Part shown: piece after piece, positions 1 through 7,009 of the stretch
How the letters are laid out: the number at the start of each line of letters is the position of its first letter
How positions within the stretch are numbered: position 1 is the first letter of the stretch
Source of the DNA: CAZFYZ01 sp964523735
Lineage (GTDB): Bacteria; Armatimonadota; UBA5829
Direction: 5' to 3'
NCBI GenBank assembly: GCA_964523735.1
Contig: CAZFYZ010000144.1
Coordinates: forward strand, 1 to 9,094
DNA length: 9,094 nucleotides
Made by a program: the position numbers and the translations under genes
Notes under the pieces: model-generated
Databases searched by the model: none
What the model saw: only the letters and a program-made list of their open reading frames with translations
Told to the model about the DNA's origin: nothing

Positions 1-2
1 AT

Positions 3-173
3 GACGACTGCGACTGCTGCGGGGTATGCACGCATTCATGCCGCTGCTGTGTCATCCAGAGCTTCACGTTCAGCCCGTCTTCCACGGGAACGGCCCTGGC
101 GCCGAACTCCACGTCTTCCTCGCCCTGCCCCGAGATCGGCGACATCTTCCATCCACCCATACACCTCCGCTAG
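3..173 (+). CDS. Small cysteine-rich protein upstream of the efflux operon, 3' end only
   Basis: This is a reading frame open from the left window edge to TAG at 171-173, with 56 residues visible and the start missing. Its first 16 visible residues carry seven cysteines and a histidine in the pattern CxCCxxCxxxHxCxCC with one more residue between H and the fourth Cys group omitted for brevity (Cys at visible residues 3, 5, 6, 9, 13, 15, 16; His 11). One more Cys follows at 42, and the tail reads IFHPPI near the end. Of the 56 codons, 46 end in G or C by my count, as expected for real coding in this genome, and the other two frames do not show this. Position and composition resemble the small CzcI-like or DUF2946-like proteins that precede heavy-metal efflux operons, many of which are exported, have a Cys/His cluster and end in a Pro-Pro motif. 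Function in metal sensing, buffering or delivery is inference. The N-terminus, including any signal peptide, lies outside the window. Confidence 0.6.
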   Translation, partial: DDCDCCGVCTHSCRCCVIQSFTFSPSSTGTALAPNSTSSSPCPEIGDIFHPPIHLR

Positions 174-212
174 TCCCTCATCGTCTCATATCGCCCAAAC
201 GACCAAACCCTA

Positions 213-218
213 AGAGGA
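213..218 (+). promoter_or_regulatory. Ribosome binding site deciding the start of the outer-membrane channel gene
   Basis: The sequence AGAGGA lies 7 nt upstream of ATG 226 and only 1 nt from the in-frame TTG at 220. The ATG is therefore the better start. The 52-bp gap after the preceding stop shows no convincing -35/-10 pair, which supports read-through from the upstream small gene. Confidence 0.7.
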
Positions 219-225
219 ATTGAAT

Positions 226-1458
226 ATGCTCACCTGTGTTTGCATACGCCGGGCGGCGCTTGCGTGCCTTGTCGCACTGACAGCCGTGGTGCCGGCCGCA
301 GCAGAGGATCTGTCACTTCAGCAAGCAGTGGACCTGGCCTTGATAGGCAATCCTAACGTGGCCGCAGGCCGGTTGTCGGCAGAATCAGCCAGGCAATCAG
401 CCGTTGGGGCTCGCGCGCTGACGAATCCCGAGATATTGGTCGCGCCATCAGTAGTTGGCGACGGCGGATCAGACTCCGCCCTGTTCTTCTCGCAGCCACT
501 GGAGATCAACGGGACCCGACGCGTCCGTGCAGCTATCGCGAGCCACGAGGCCAATGCGGCCGCGTTCGACGCCCAGATCGAAGCTCGAGACATCGTGCTC
601 CGCGTGCGCGAGTCCTATTGGGACACCGCCGAAGCGCAGGAACTCGTGAAGCTAAGCCAGGAGAACGTGGCCTATCTCGAAACCGTCCGAGCCGCGGTCG
701 AGAAGCAGAAGGACGTTGGCGCCGTGCCCGGAGCCCAGTTGATGAAGATGGACGTCGAGCTGGCGAGGGCAAGGCAGGAACTGACGCAAGCTGAACTTGA
801 GCTTGCACAGACCAAGGCGTCGCTCAATGCTCTGCTTGGACGCCCAGCGGGAACTGCGTTCACTGCATCTGACCAACTCAAGTTCGACGAGATGCCCCTG
901 GATGCCGCCTCCCTGCAAGCGGGTGCACTGACCAGAAGGCCGGAAGTGGCGGCGGCACAGGCGCAGGTGCTTGCCGCCCGGGGGCAAATCTCATCTGCCA
1001 GGCTGCTGACGGCCCCGGATGTCGCTGTGCAAGCTCGCAGGGAAACATTCGAGAGCGAGAGTGAGAGCGGAGTGGCCATTGCCGTTAATCTGCCGATTCT
1101 CGACTGGGGATCAGCCAAAGCCGCCAGAAAGAGCGCATTGACGACGGCTCAGAGCAAGGAGAAGCAGTTGGAGGCAGCAAGGAATGACGTCCTACTGGAT
1201 GTGGAGCGCTCGGTTCGGCAGGTGGATGCGACTGCAAGGATCGTTTGCGAGTACCAGGCGGGGATACTATCGAAATCCGAGCAACTCGCTTCCATGGCCA
1301 GAAAGGGCTATGAGAAGGGCGCCAACAATTACCTGGAGCTGTTAGAGGCTCAGAGGACGCTCAGAAGCACCAAGACCGACTACTACTCGGCGCTGGCGGA
1401 GCACGCCAAGGCCCTTGCTCAACTCGACTGGGCTACCGGCGGCCCCGGAGGTGAATAG
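226..1458 (+). CDS. TolC-family outer-membrane efflux channel, CusC/CzcC-like
   Basis: This is the outer-membrane channel of the tripartite metal efflux system. It should form a trimeric beta-barrel with a long periplasmic alpha-helical tunnel. The protein has 410 residues from ATG 226, a usual length for CzcC-type members. It starts with a Sec signal peptide (basic RR at 8-9, hydrophobic 10-24, likely cleavage after an AAA motif near 26). There is no proper lipobox, so unlike E. coli CusC it is probably not a lipoprotein. Two weak internal repeats fit the OEP/TolC fold. The first contains the QPLE-NGTRR segment at 90-99, a hallmark of the CzcC group just before the first barrel strands. The second ends with YLELLEAQRTL at 369-379. 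Helical, Ala/Glu-rich stretches surround both. The stop codon directly touches the start of the adaptor gene, so translation is probably coupled. Family assignment is firm, but the transported metal cannot be read from this subunit. Confidence 0.93.
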   Translation: MLTCVCIRRAALACLVALTAVVPAAAEDLSLQQAVDLALIGNPNVAAGRLSAESARQSAVGARALTNPEILVAPSVVGDGGSDSALFFSQPLEINGTRRVRAAIASHEANAAAFDAQIEARDIVLRVRESYWDTAEAQELVKLSQENVAYLETVRAAVEKQKDVGAVPGAQLMKMDVELARARQELTQAELELAQTKASLNALLGRPAGTAFTASDQLKFDEMPLDAASLQAGALTRRPEVAAAQAQVLAARGQISSARLLTAPDVAVQARRETFESESESGVAIAVNLPILDWGSAKAARKSALTTAQSKEKQLEAARNDVLLDVERSVRQVDATARIVCEYQAGILSKSEQLASMARKGYEKGANNYLELLEAQRTLRSTKTDYYSALAEHAKALAQLDWATGGPGGE

Positions 1459-2997
1459 ATGAAACCAAGAATGCTTGTCCTATTGCTGATCGTCGCCCTG
1501 GCGTCGGCCGGGATCACATATAGCCTGATGAAGAGCCCTCCCGCCTCACACACAGAGGATGCTCACGAAGCGGAGGCGTCGACAGGACCAGGGCGGGAGA
1601 CCATACCAGGAATCGAAGTCGCGCCGGCGATCGCCGGAGACGGGTGGCAAGCGATCGAGGTCACTGGTAAGGTCACGGTTCCGCCGGATCGGCTGGTGAA
1701 GATCAGTCCCCGGATCGAAGGCAAGATTGTGATGGCTCGCGGGACCGTGGGCGACCGGGTGAGCAGGGGCCAGACGCTTGCGATCATATCCAGCGTGGAG
1801 CTGGCCGAGGCACGCGCGCAGTATCGTCAGGCGCTCGCGAAGCTGGCTGCCGCAGAGAGCGCCTATGTACGCGAGGGCCAGATGGTGAAGCTTGGCGGAG
1901 TAAGCGCCCGGCCGTATGAGGAAGCCCGTGCGGAGAGCCTGTCGGCGCAGGGCGAACTGGCAGATGCGAAGAGCGAACTGGCACAGGCCAAGAGCGAACT
2001 GGTGCGCGAAGAAAGCGAACTGGTGCAGTGCAAGGCTCGTCTGGAACGCGCCAAAGAACTCTACGCAGACGAGATCATCTCCAAACAGGACCTGGAATCA
2101 GCCGAGGCCGAGTTCAAGCGGGATTCCGCGACGGTGAATTCTGCTGAGTCCAAGGTTGGCCAGGCAGCCTCACGCCTTGAGAAGGCGCAGTCGAAGCTCG
2201 ATATCGCCAAGCAGTACCTCGCACGGGAGGAACGAGTCTACAAGAGCAGAACTCTGGACACGCGCGCGCTGCAGGGCCAGAAAGCGGAAGTTGCGGCGGC
2301 GAGAGTGGATGTCAGGTCGGCGGCGGACAGGATTCGCGTGCTCGGCGCGAACCCCTCTGGCACAGGCGACACTATCGCGGTCACATCGCCCATCGCGGGA
2401 AGGATCGTGTCAAGGCACTCGAACGTTGGGGAGATGGCCACGCCATCAGATGCGCTCTTCACGGTTGCCGACCTGTCGCAGGTCTGGATCGAGGCGGATG
2501 TCTACGAGAAGGATGTTGCGCAAGTCCGGCGTGGGCAAGTGGCTGAAATCCGAGTGGACGCGTTCCCGGGCAGGGCCTTCTCAGGACGAGTCGGATCGAT
2601 CGGCGACATTCTGAGCCCGGAGTCGCGGACCGCCAAAGTACGGTGCACGGTCGGCAATTCCGAGGGACTGCTGCGTGGAGAGATGTTCGCCAGGGTGTCG
2701 CTCCTGACCGCCAAGCGAGGCCGAACGGTCTTTGTCCCAAGGGAAGCCCTGCTGGACGACGCTGGGGGAAAGATCGTGTTCACCCCATGCGCGGAGTGCC
2801 CCGAGGACATCAAGGCCGGGACGAACGCCTGCGGCGCCTACGACAAGATCAGCGTCAAGACAGGCTCTGTTCGCGGAGACCGTGTAGAGATCGTCAGCGG
2901 TGTGGAGCCGGGCACCCTCATTGTAACCAAGGGAGCCTACCAGCTCAAGACAGCGCTGGGATCAGGCAAGCTCGAAGCCGGTTGTGCAGATCACTAG
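1459..2997 (+). CDS. RND efflux periplasmic adaptor (membrane fusion protein), CusB/CzcB-like
   Basis: This adaptor links pump and outer-membrane channel in the periplasm. It has 512 residues, longer than usual for CusB or CzcB (about 380-520 in the family). An N-terminal signal or anchor helix (5-23) is followed by a short His/Glu-rich linker. The first lipoyl half is at about 82-110, a long alpha-helical hairpin at about 113-294, the second lipoyl half at about 305-336, and the beta-barrel starts with VADLSQVWIEADVYE at 336-350. A membrane-proximal domain follows. Start ATG 1459 directly follows the previous stop, with GGAGG at 1447-1451 seven nt upstream. Unusual points are four tandem heptads at 165-192, three helix-turn-helix repeats within the hairpin, and cysteines at 444, 447 and 458 in a CAEC...C insertion plus a C-terminal Cys509-Ala-Asp-His512. 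The Met residues that bind Cu/Ag in E. coli CusB have no visible counterpart. The adaptor role is secure, and metal binding by the cysteines is inferred. Confidence 0.93.
   Translation: MKPRMLVLLLIVALASAGITYSLMKSPPASHTEDAHEAEASTGPGRETIPGIEVAPAIAGDGWQAIEVTGKVTVPPDRLVKISPRIEGKIVMARGTVGDRVSRGQTLAIISSVELAEARAQYRQALAKLAAAESAYVREGQMVKLGGVSARPYEEARAESLSAQGELADAKSELAQAKSELVREESELVQCKARLERAKELYADEIISKQDLESAEAEFKRDSATVNSAESKVGQAASRLEKAQSKLDIAKQYLAREERVYKSRTLDTRALQGQKAEVAAARVDVRSAADRIRVLGANPSGTGDTIAVTSPIAGRIVSRHSNVGEMATPSDALFTVADLSQVWIEADVYEKDVAQVRRGQVAEIRVDAFPGRAFSGRVGSIGDILSPESRTAKVRCTVGNSEGLLRGEMFARVSLLTAKRGRTVFVPREALLDDAGGKIVFTPCAECPEDIKAGTNACGAYDKISVKTGSVRGDRVEIVSGVEPGTLIVTKGAYQLKTALGSGKLEAGCADH
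1951..2034 (+). repeat. Four tandem 21-bp repeats coding coiled-coil heptads
   Basis: Units lie at 1951-1971, 1972-1992, 1993-2013 and 2014-2034. Each begins (A/G)GCGAACTGG and encodes a seven-residue unit of the form (G/S)EL-x-x-x-x, adaptor residues 165-192. Units 2-4 share the nine bases AGCGAACTG exactly, and unit 1 differs only in its first base. Because each unit is one heptad, gain or loss of a unit would lengthen or shorten the alpha-hairpin without breaking frame or heptad phase. Confidence 0.85.
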
Positions 2998-3006
2998 GAG
3001 ACACTT

Positions 3007-6000
3007 ATGGATTCACAGCACGGAAGTCTGATAGATAGGGTCATACACGCGTCATTCAAGCAGAAGGCCCTGGTTGTGATGCTGGTGGGTCTGGCGCTAG
3101 TGTTCGGCATAGCCGCCTATCAACAGATGCCCAGAAACGTCTACCCTGACATCACGATACCTGTCTTCACGATTGTCGCTGAGAACGAGGCGATGGCCCC
3201 GGAAGAAATCGAGACAATGATCACCCGCCCGATGGAGTCGGCGATGAACGGCCTGCCGGGCGTGCGGCGGATCAGGTCTCAGACAACGCAGGGCTTGTCG
3301 TCAGTTGTCGTCGAGTTCGACATCGAAACTGAGTTCTGGCGCGCGCGGCAGTTCGTGACCGAGCGAATGTCGCAGGTCGCCTCGCAGCTCCCACCAGGCA
3401 CCGAACCCCCCACCCTCAGCAGCGCAACCACTCGGCTTGCGGAGGTCTACGAACTCGCAATCGAGGGAGACCTGCCCCTGACTGAACTCCGGGAGATCGC
3501 TGAATGGCAGGTTCGCTATAACCTGTTGACTGTTCCAGGCGTCGCCGAGGTGCTGAACACAGGCGGGCTGATGCGGCAGTATCGAGTCACGATCGAACCG
3601 AACAAGCTGCGCTCATACGGAGTGAAGCTGTCTGAGGTCGAGGAGGCAGTGAAGAGCGGCAACGAGAACGCCTCCGGCGGGTTCATCTCGACTGGTCCGA
3701 CCGAGTATACAGTTCGCGGGATTGGCAGGTTCGACTCGGTCGAGGGCATCCAGGAGACGGTAGTTGCCGAGCGCAATGGTGTGCCGCTCTTCCTCAAGGA
3801 CGTCGCCGAGGTCAGCGACAGCACAGCCATCAGGCGTGGAATCGCCACCAAGAACGGCAAAGAGGTCATCGTCACCCTCGTCATCAAGCAGCCGAGCGCC
3901 GACACCGTGGCGGTGGTCGAAGGCATCGAGAAGGCGATCGAGGACATGCGAGCCACGCTGCCCAAGGGCGTTCGACTGACTCAACACTACGACCAGACGC
4001 ACCTGATTCAGGAGTCCCTGTCGAGTGTCACGCGCGCCATTCTGGTTGGAGCTGTGTTGGTGATCCTGGTGCTCCTGGCATTCCTGGGGCATCTGCGCAG
4101 CACTCTGATTGTGGCTGTTTCATTGCCGCTGTCGGTCCTGATCGCGGGCGTGCTGATGCGGCAACTGGGCGTCGGCCTCAACACGATGTCGCTGGGCGGG
4201 CTGGCTATCGCCGTCGGAATCATGGTGGATGCCTCGATCATTATGGTCGAAAACATCTACCACAGGTTCCACCGGAGCCGTCCCAGCCTGACCGATATTC
4301 ACGCCAAGGAGAGCGTGGCACACAAAGCCGCCATCGAGGTTGGCAGGCCTATCGCGTTCGCAACCCTGATCATCATCGCCGTGTTCCTGCCGCTGTATCT
4401 GATGGGCGGGATCGAGGGGCTGCTGTTCAGGCCGCTGGCAGTGACGGTTGCGGCCGCCATGCTGGTCGCGTTGGCGCTGTCGCTGACGCTGACTCCGGTG
4501 CTTGCGAACCGATTCCTGCACCCCAACGACGATGACAACCCCGAGGGCGAGGTTCGGTTCGTCAGGTGGATCAAGTCAGGCTATGTGCCCGCGCTGGAAT
4601 ACGCGCTTAGCCACAGATGGGCCGTCATCGGGCTCGCTCTAGGCCTGCTCGTGCCGACGGCGTTCGGGCTGATGGCGGTGGGCAAGGACTTCATGCCAAG
4701 ACTGGACGAGGGGCAATGGTTTGTCCAGACGGTCACGCCGCCGGAGACGTCGCTCGAAGAGAACGACCGTATCACCGGCCAAGTCGAGCAGCTCTTTGCA
4801 GGCGATCCCAACGTGATCAGCGTTGTGCGGAGAAACGGGCGGTCAGAGCGCGCGATCGGGTGCGTCCTGCCGGTCAACTCGGGCGAGATGATTGTGAGCC
4901 TCAAGCCAAAACACAAGCTCTCAAAACCCGCCGACGAATTGATGGCCGAGATGCGGGACCGGATCGAGCATATCCCCGGGGTGGCGGTTGCATTCACGCA
5001 GCCACTGCAGAACAAGATCGACGAGAGCATGGAAGGCACGCCCGCCCCGCTGCAGGTGAAACTGTTTGGACCGGACATCCAGGTCCTCGCGCAGACCGGA
5101 AGACAGATCGAGGAGATCGTGCGAGGCACACGCGGGGTCGCTGACGTGAAGATGGACCAGGCCGTTGGCATCCCTCAGGTCCAGGTTCAGATCGATCGGC
5201 AGGCGGCGGCTAGGTACGGCGTGTCGGTTGCGACCATATCCGAAGTCGTGCGGCTGGCGATCGGCGGTGAGGAGCTGACCCAGGTCTGGAAGAATCAGCG
5301 CAGCTACGGCGTGTTCGTGAGGTTCCCGGACCAGATGCGAGGTGACATCGAGTCCATCAAGAACCTGATGGTAGACACCCCGTCGGGCGGACAGGTCCCG
5401 CTTTCTCAGGTGGCTGAGGTGACGCTCTCGGAGGGGCCGAATGTCATCTGGAGAGAAGCGATGAACCGGCGAGTGAGCATCGACGCAAGCATCCAGGGAC
5501 GCGACCTGGGAGGCGTCGTCTCCGACATCAAGAAGGGGCTGCGCGATGTCGAGCTGCCTGCAGACTACTACGTGGTCTTCGGCGGTCAGTTCCAGAACCA
5601 GCAGAGAGCCATGCGATCACTGGCCCTCGCCACAGGCGTAGCGCTTGCGGTGGTGTTCATGCTCCTGTTCCTGGCGCTTAGATCGGCGTCGCACGCGGCT
5701 ATCATCCTGGCGACCGTGCCGAGCGCGTTCATAGGGGGCGTTGCGTCTCTTCTGATTGCCGGGGAAAGCTTGAATGTCTCATCAGCCGTCGGGTTCATAG
5801 CGCTCTTTGGAATCGCGATTCAGAACAGCCTCGTGCTGCTGACCCAGACCAGCGACTTCATCGCCGAGGGCCACACGAAGGACAAGGCGATCCGCCTCGC
5901 GAGTGTGCAGAGGCTTAGGCCCAAACTGATGACTGCCTCGTGCGCCGCTCTCGGGCTACTGCCGATCCTGCTTAGTCGTGGCGTAGGCGCCGAGATCGAG

Positions 6001-6138
6001 AAGCCGCTGGCCATCGTTATGGTCGGTGGGCTGGTCACATCAACGCTCTTCACGCTGCTTGTCCTGCCGGCGGTTTACCTGGCTCTGGAGCAGGCGGCGT
6101 CCAGCTTCAGGGACCGGTTGTCGAGGCTGGCGGGCTGA
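3007..6138 (+). CDS. Heavy-metal efflux (HME) RND transporter permease, CusA/CzcA-like
   Basis: This is the proton-driven inner-membrane pump that works as a trimer and drives export through the adaptor and channel. It has 1043 residues, full length for the HME family, and starts at ATG 3007 with AGGAG at 2996-3000 overlapping the adaptor stop. The usual order is seen: TM1 (about 21-38), porter domain 1, TM2-TM6 (about 344-500), TM7 (about 538-556), porter domain 2, and TM8-TM12 (about 872-1028). The proton-relay motif of TM4 reads LAIAVGIMVDAS with D408, followed by E415-N416. The position of CzcA D402 is Ala, as in CusA. TM10 has Q939 where CusA has E939, and K973 matches CusA K984. By-eye alignment puts Q574, about S625 and E673 at the CusA Met573/623/672 triad, so the known Cu(I)/Ag(I) site is not obvious. 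HME membership is firm. Whether the substrate is Cu/Ag, Zn/Co/Cd or something else is open, and an organic substrate cannot be excluded. Confidence 0.95.
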   Translation: MDSQHGSLIDRVIHASFKQKALVVMLVGLALVFGIAAYQQMPRNVYPDITIPVFTIVAENEAMAPEEIETMITRPMESAMNGLPGVRRIRSQTTQGLSSVVVEFDIETEFWRARQFVTERMSQVASQLPPGTEPPTLSSATTRLAEVYELAIEGDLPLTELREIAEWQVRYNLLTVPGVAEVLNTGGLMRQYRVTIEPNKLRSYGVKLSEVEEAVKSGNENASGGFISTGPTEYTVRGIGRFDSVEGIQETVVAERNGVPLFLKDVAEVSDSTAIRRGIATKNGKEVIVTLVIKQPSADTVAVVEGIEKAIEDMRATLPKGVRLTQHYDQTHLIQESLSSVTRAILVGAVLVILVLLAFLGHLRSTLIVAVSLPLSVLIAGVLMRQLGVGLNTMSLGGLAIAVGIMVDASIIMVENIYHRFHRSRPSLTDIHAKESVAHKAAIEVGRPIAFATLIIIAVFLPLYLMGGIEGLLFRPLAVTVAAAMLVALALSLTLTPVLANRFLHPNDDDNPEGEVRFVRWIKSGYVPALEYALSHRWAVIGLALGLLVPTAFGLMAVGKDFMPRLDEGQWFVQTVTPPETSLEENDRITGQVEQLFAGDPNVISVVRRNGRSERAIGCVLPVNSGEMIVSLKPKHKLSKPADELMAEMRDRIEHIPGVAVAFTQPLQNKIDESMEGTPAPLQVKLFGPDIQVLAQTGRQIEEIVRGTRGVADVKMDQAVGIPQVQVQIDRQAAARYGVSVATISEVVRLAIGGEELTQVWKNQRSYGVFVRFPDQMRGDIESIKNLMVDTPSGGQVPLSQVAEVTLSEGPNVIWREAMNRRVSIDASIQGRDLGGVVSDIKKGLRDVELPADYYVVFGGQFQNQQRAMRSLALATGVALAVVFMLLFLALRSASHAAIILATVPSAFIGGVASLLIAGESLNVSSAVGFIALFGIAIQNSLVLLTQTSDFIAEGHTKDKAIRLASVQRLRPKLMTASCAALGLLPILLSRGVGAEIEKPLAIVMVGGLVTSTLFTLLVLPAVYLALEQAASSFRDRLSRLAG

Positions 6139-6195
6139 ACCGATCACTGCTGACGTGAGATCACGATGCCTGGCGGGTACATGGCTGGCATATGT

Positions 6196-6201
6196 AGGAG
6201 G
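6196..6201 (+). promoter_or_regulatory. Perfect AGGAGG ribosome binding site
   Basis: AGGAGG lies 5 nt before ATG 6207 and fixes the start of the exported protein. The 68-bp gap after the pump stop has no clear -35/-10 pair and no U-tracted terminator, so the gene may be read from the efflux transcript. Confidence 0.8.
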
Positions 6202-6206
6202 CTGCC

Positions 6207-6914
6207 ATGCTCAAGCTACGCACCATTGTCACGTCAGCATTCGTCTTCGTCGCGCTCTGGCAGGTTGCGCCCGCCACCGCGCAGTCGCCTTATGTGGCTC
6301 CCGTGACGTTCACCCAGCAGGGCTGGAAGACCTATGGCCAGAGCCTGATCTACAACTCCTGGCGCTACGCGTTCTCGAACTTCTCGTTCTACGGCATATC
6401 ACGACCCAACTGGCTCTATGCCGGCTACCGCTACAGGTACTCGATGAGCATCGAGGGCTCGCGTTCGGCGCTCACGACGCTCATCTACTGGTTCCCGCAG
6501 ACAGGTCCGCCCAAGGCCCTCACAACGGCGCAGAACTACGTGATTCCCGTTCCTCTGCCGAATGCTGGGTCGCTTGCTGGAGAGGTCGTCTGCCTGACGA
6601 TGAACGTCGCCTACAACGACATGCGCCTGATGCCGCGCCATCCGGGCTACGACCTGGAGAAGTTCACAGTCACTCGCGGGCTGATGAGAGGCAGGACGGT
6701 AGGGTACGTGCTCGATGTTGCCAACCGCGTGCTTGGCGGCGATCCGCCGACCAGGTATGGATTCGCAAGCTATCAGGCATTGGTGGACGTGCTGAAGGCC
6801 ATCAACTCGAACTATGAGTTCAGGGGTTACTCGATCGTGACTAACAGAGGCAATCTGCAGCCGAACAGGCCACTCGGCAGACCGGATCCGCCACACTACC
6901 CGCGCGTGCCGTAG
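6207..6914 (+). CDS. Secreted protein of unknown function with possible repeat-protein C-terminal module
   Basis: I do not recognise the full protein. It has 235 residues with a clear Sec signal peptide (hydrophobic 7-20, likely cleavage after ATA at 23-25). Residues 35-80 are very rich in Tyr, Trp and Phe (for example YRYRY at 74-78), suggesting a beta-rich or surface segment. Residues about 122-207 run LAGEVVCLTMNVAYND, then GRTVGYVLDVANRVLGG, then a Tyr/Ala stretch ending AINSNYE. This resembles, from memory, a module at the end of secreted proteins in Bacteroidetes and Planctomycetes relatives (pattern A..LNV...G.TV..VL..AN..LGG...L...IN.NF). That match is unverified. The tail after 215 is Pro/Arg-rich and probably disordered. 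The gene follows the pump by 68 bp with a strong Shine-Dalgarno site, so it may belong to the operon, but nothing in it shows metal binding (only one Cys, 129). It probably acts in the periplasm or at the cell surface. Confidence 0.8.
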   Translation: MLKLRTIVTSAFVFVALWQVAPATAQSPYVAPVTFTQQGWKTYGQSLIYNSWRYAFSNFSFYGISRPNWLYAGYRYRYSMSIEGSRSALTTLIYWFPQTGPPKALTTAQNYVIPVPLPNAGSLAGEVVCLTMNVAYNDMRLMPRHPGYDLEKFTVTRGLMRGRTVGYVLDVANRVLGGDPPTRYGFASYQALVDVLKAINSNYEFRGYSIVTNRGNLQPNRPLGRPDPPHYPRVP

Positions 6915-6944
6915 GGCCAGCCTGACTGCAAGTCGCAAGGTTCC

Positions 6945-6975
6945 GATTGGGTGCGGTGCCATACCGCACCCGATC
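6945..6975. terminator. Strong hairpin between convergent genes, possible bidirectional terminator without U-tract
   Basis: The arms 6945-6957 and 6963-6975 pair over 13 positions with one G-U pair. The core is GGGTGCGGT against ACCGCACCC, and the loop is GCCAT. It lies between the stop of the plus-strand exported protein (6914) and the stop of the minus-strand nitroreductase (7010), where a terminator is expected. Neither side has the T-run of a classical intrinsic terminator, so it may act with Rho or only protect the 3' ends. Confidence 0.55.
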
Positions 6976-7009
6976 ACAGATTACAGATCAGCCCTGTCCC
7001 GCACGTGTC

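Noticed and set aside
220..222. TTG as the start of the outer-membrane channel
   Set aside because: The Shine-Dalgarno AGGA would be only 1 nt away, whereas ATG 226 in the same frame has a 7-nt spacing.
1..223. Two overlapping plus-strand frames (1-213 and 26-223) upstream of the channel gene
   Set aside because: They overlap the Cys-rich frame, have lower third-position GC, show Arg/Ser/Pro-rich shadow composition and no ribosome site. The second runs into the channel ribosome site.
6026..6817. A 263-codon plus-strand frame across the pump end and the exported protein
   Set aside because: It overlaps two well-supported genes in another frame and has shadow-like composition with no recognisable domain.
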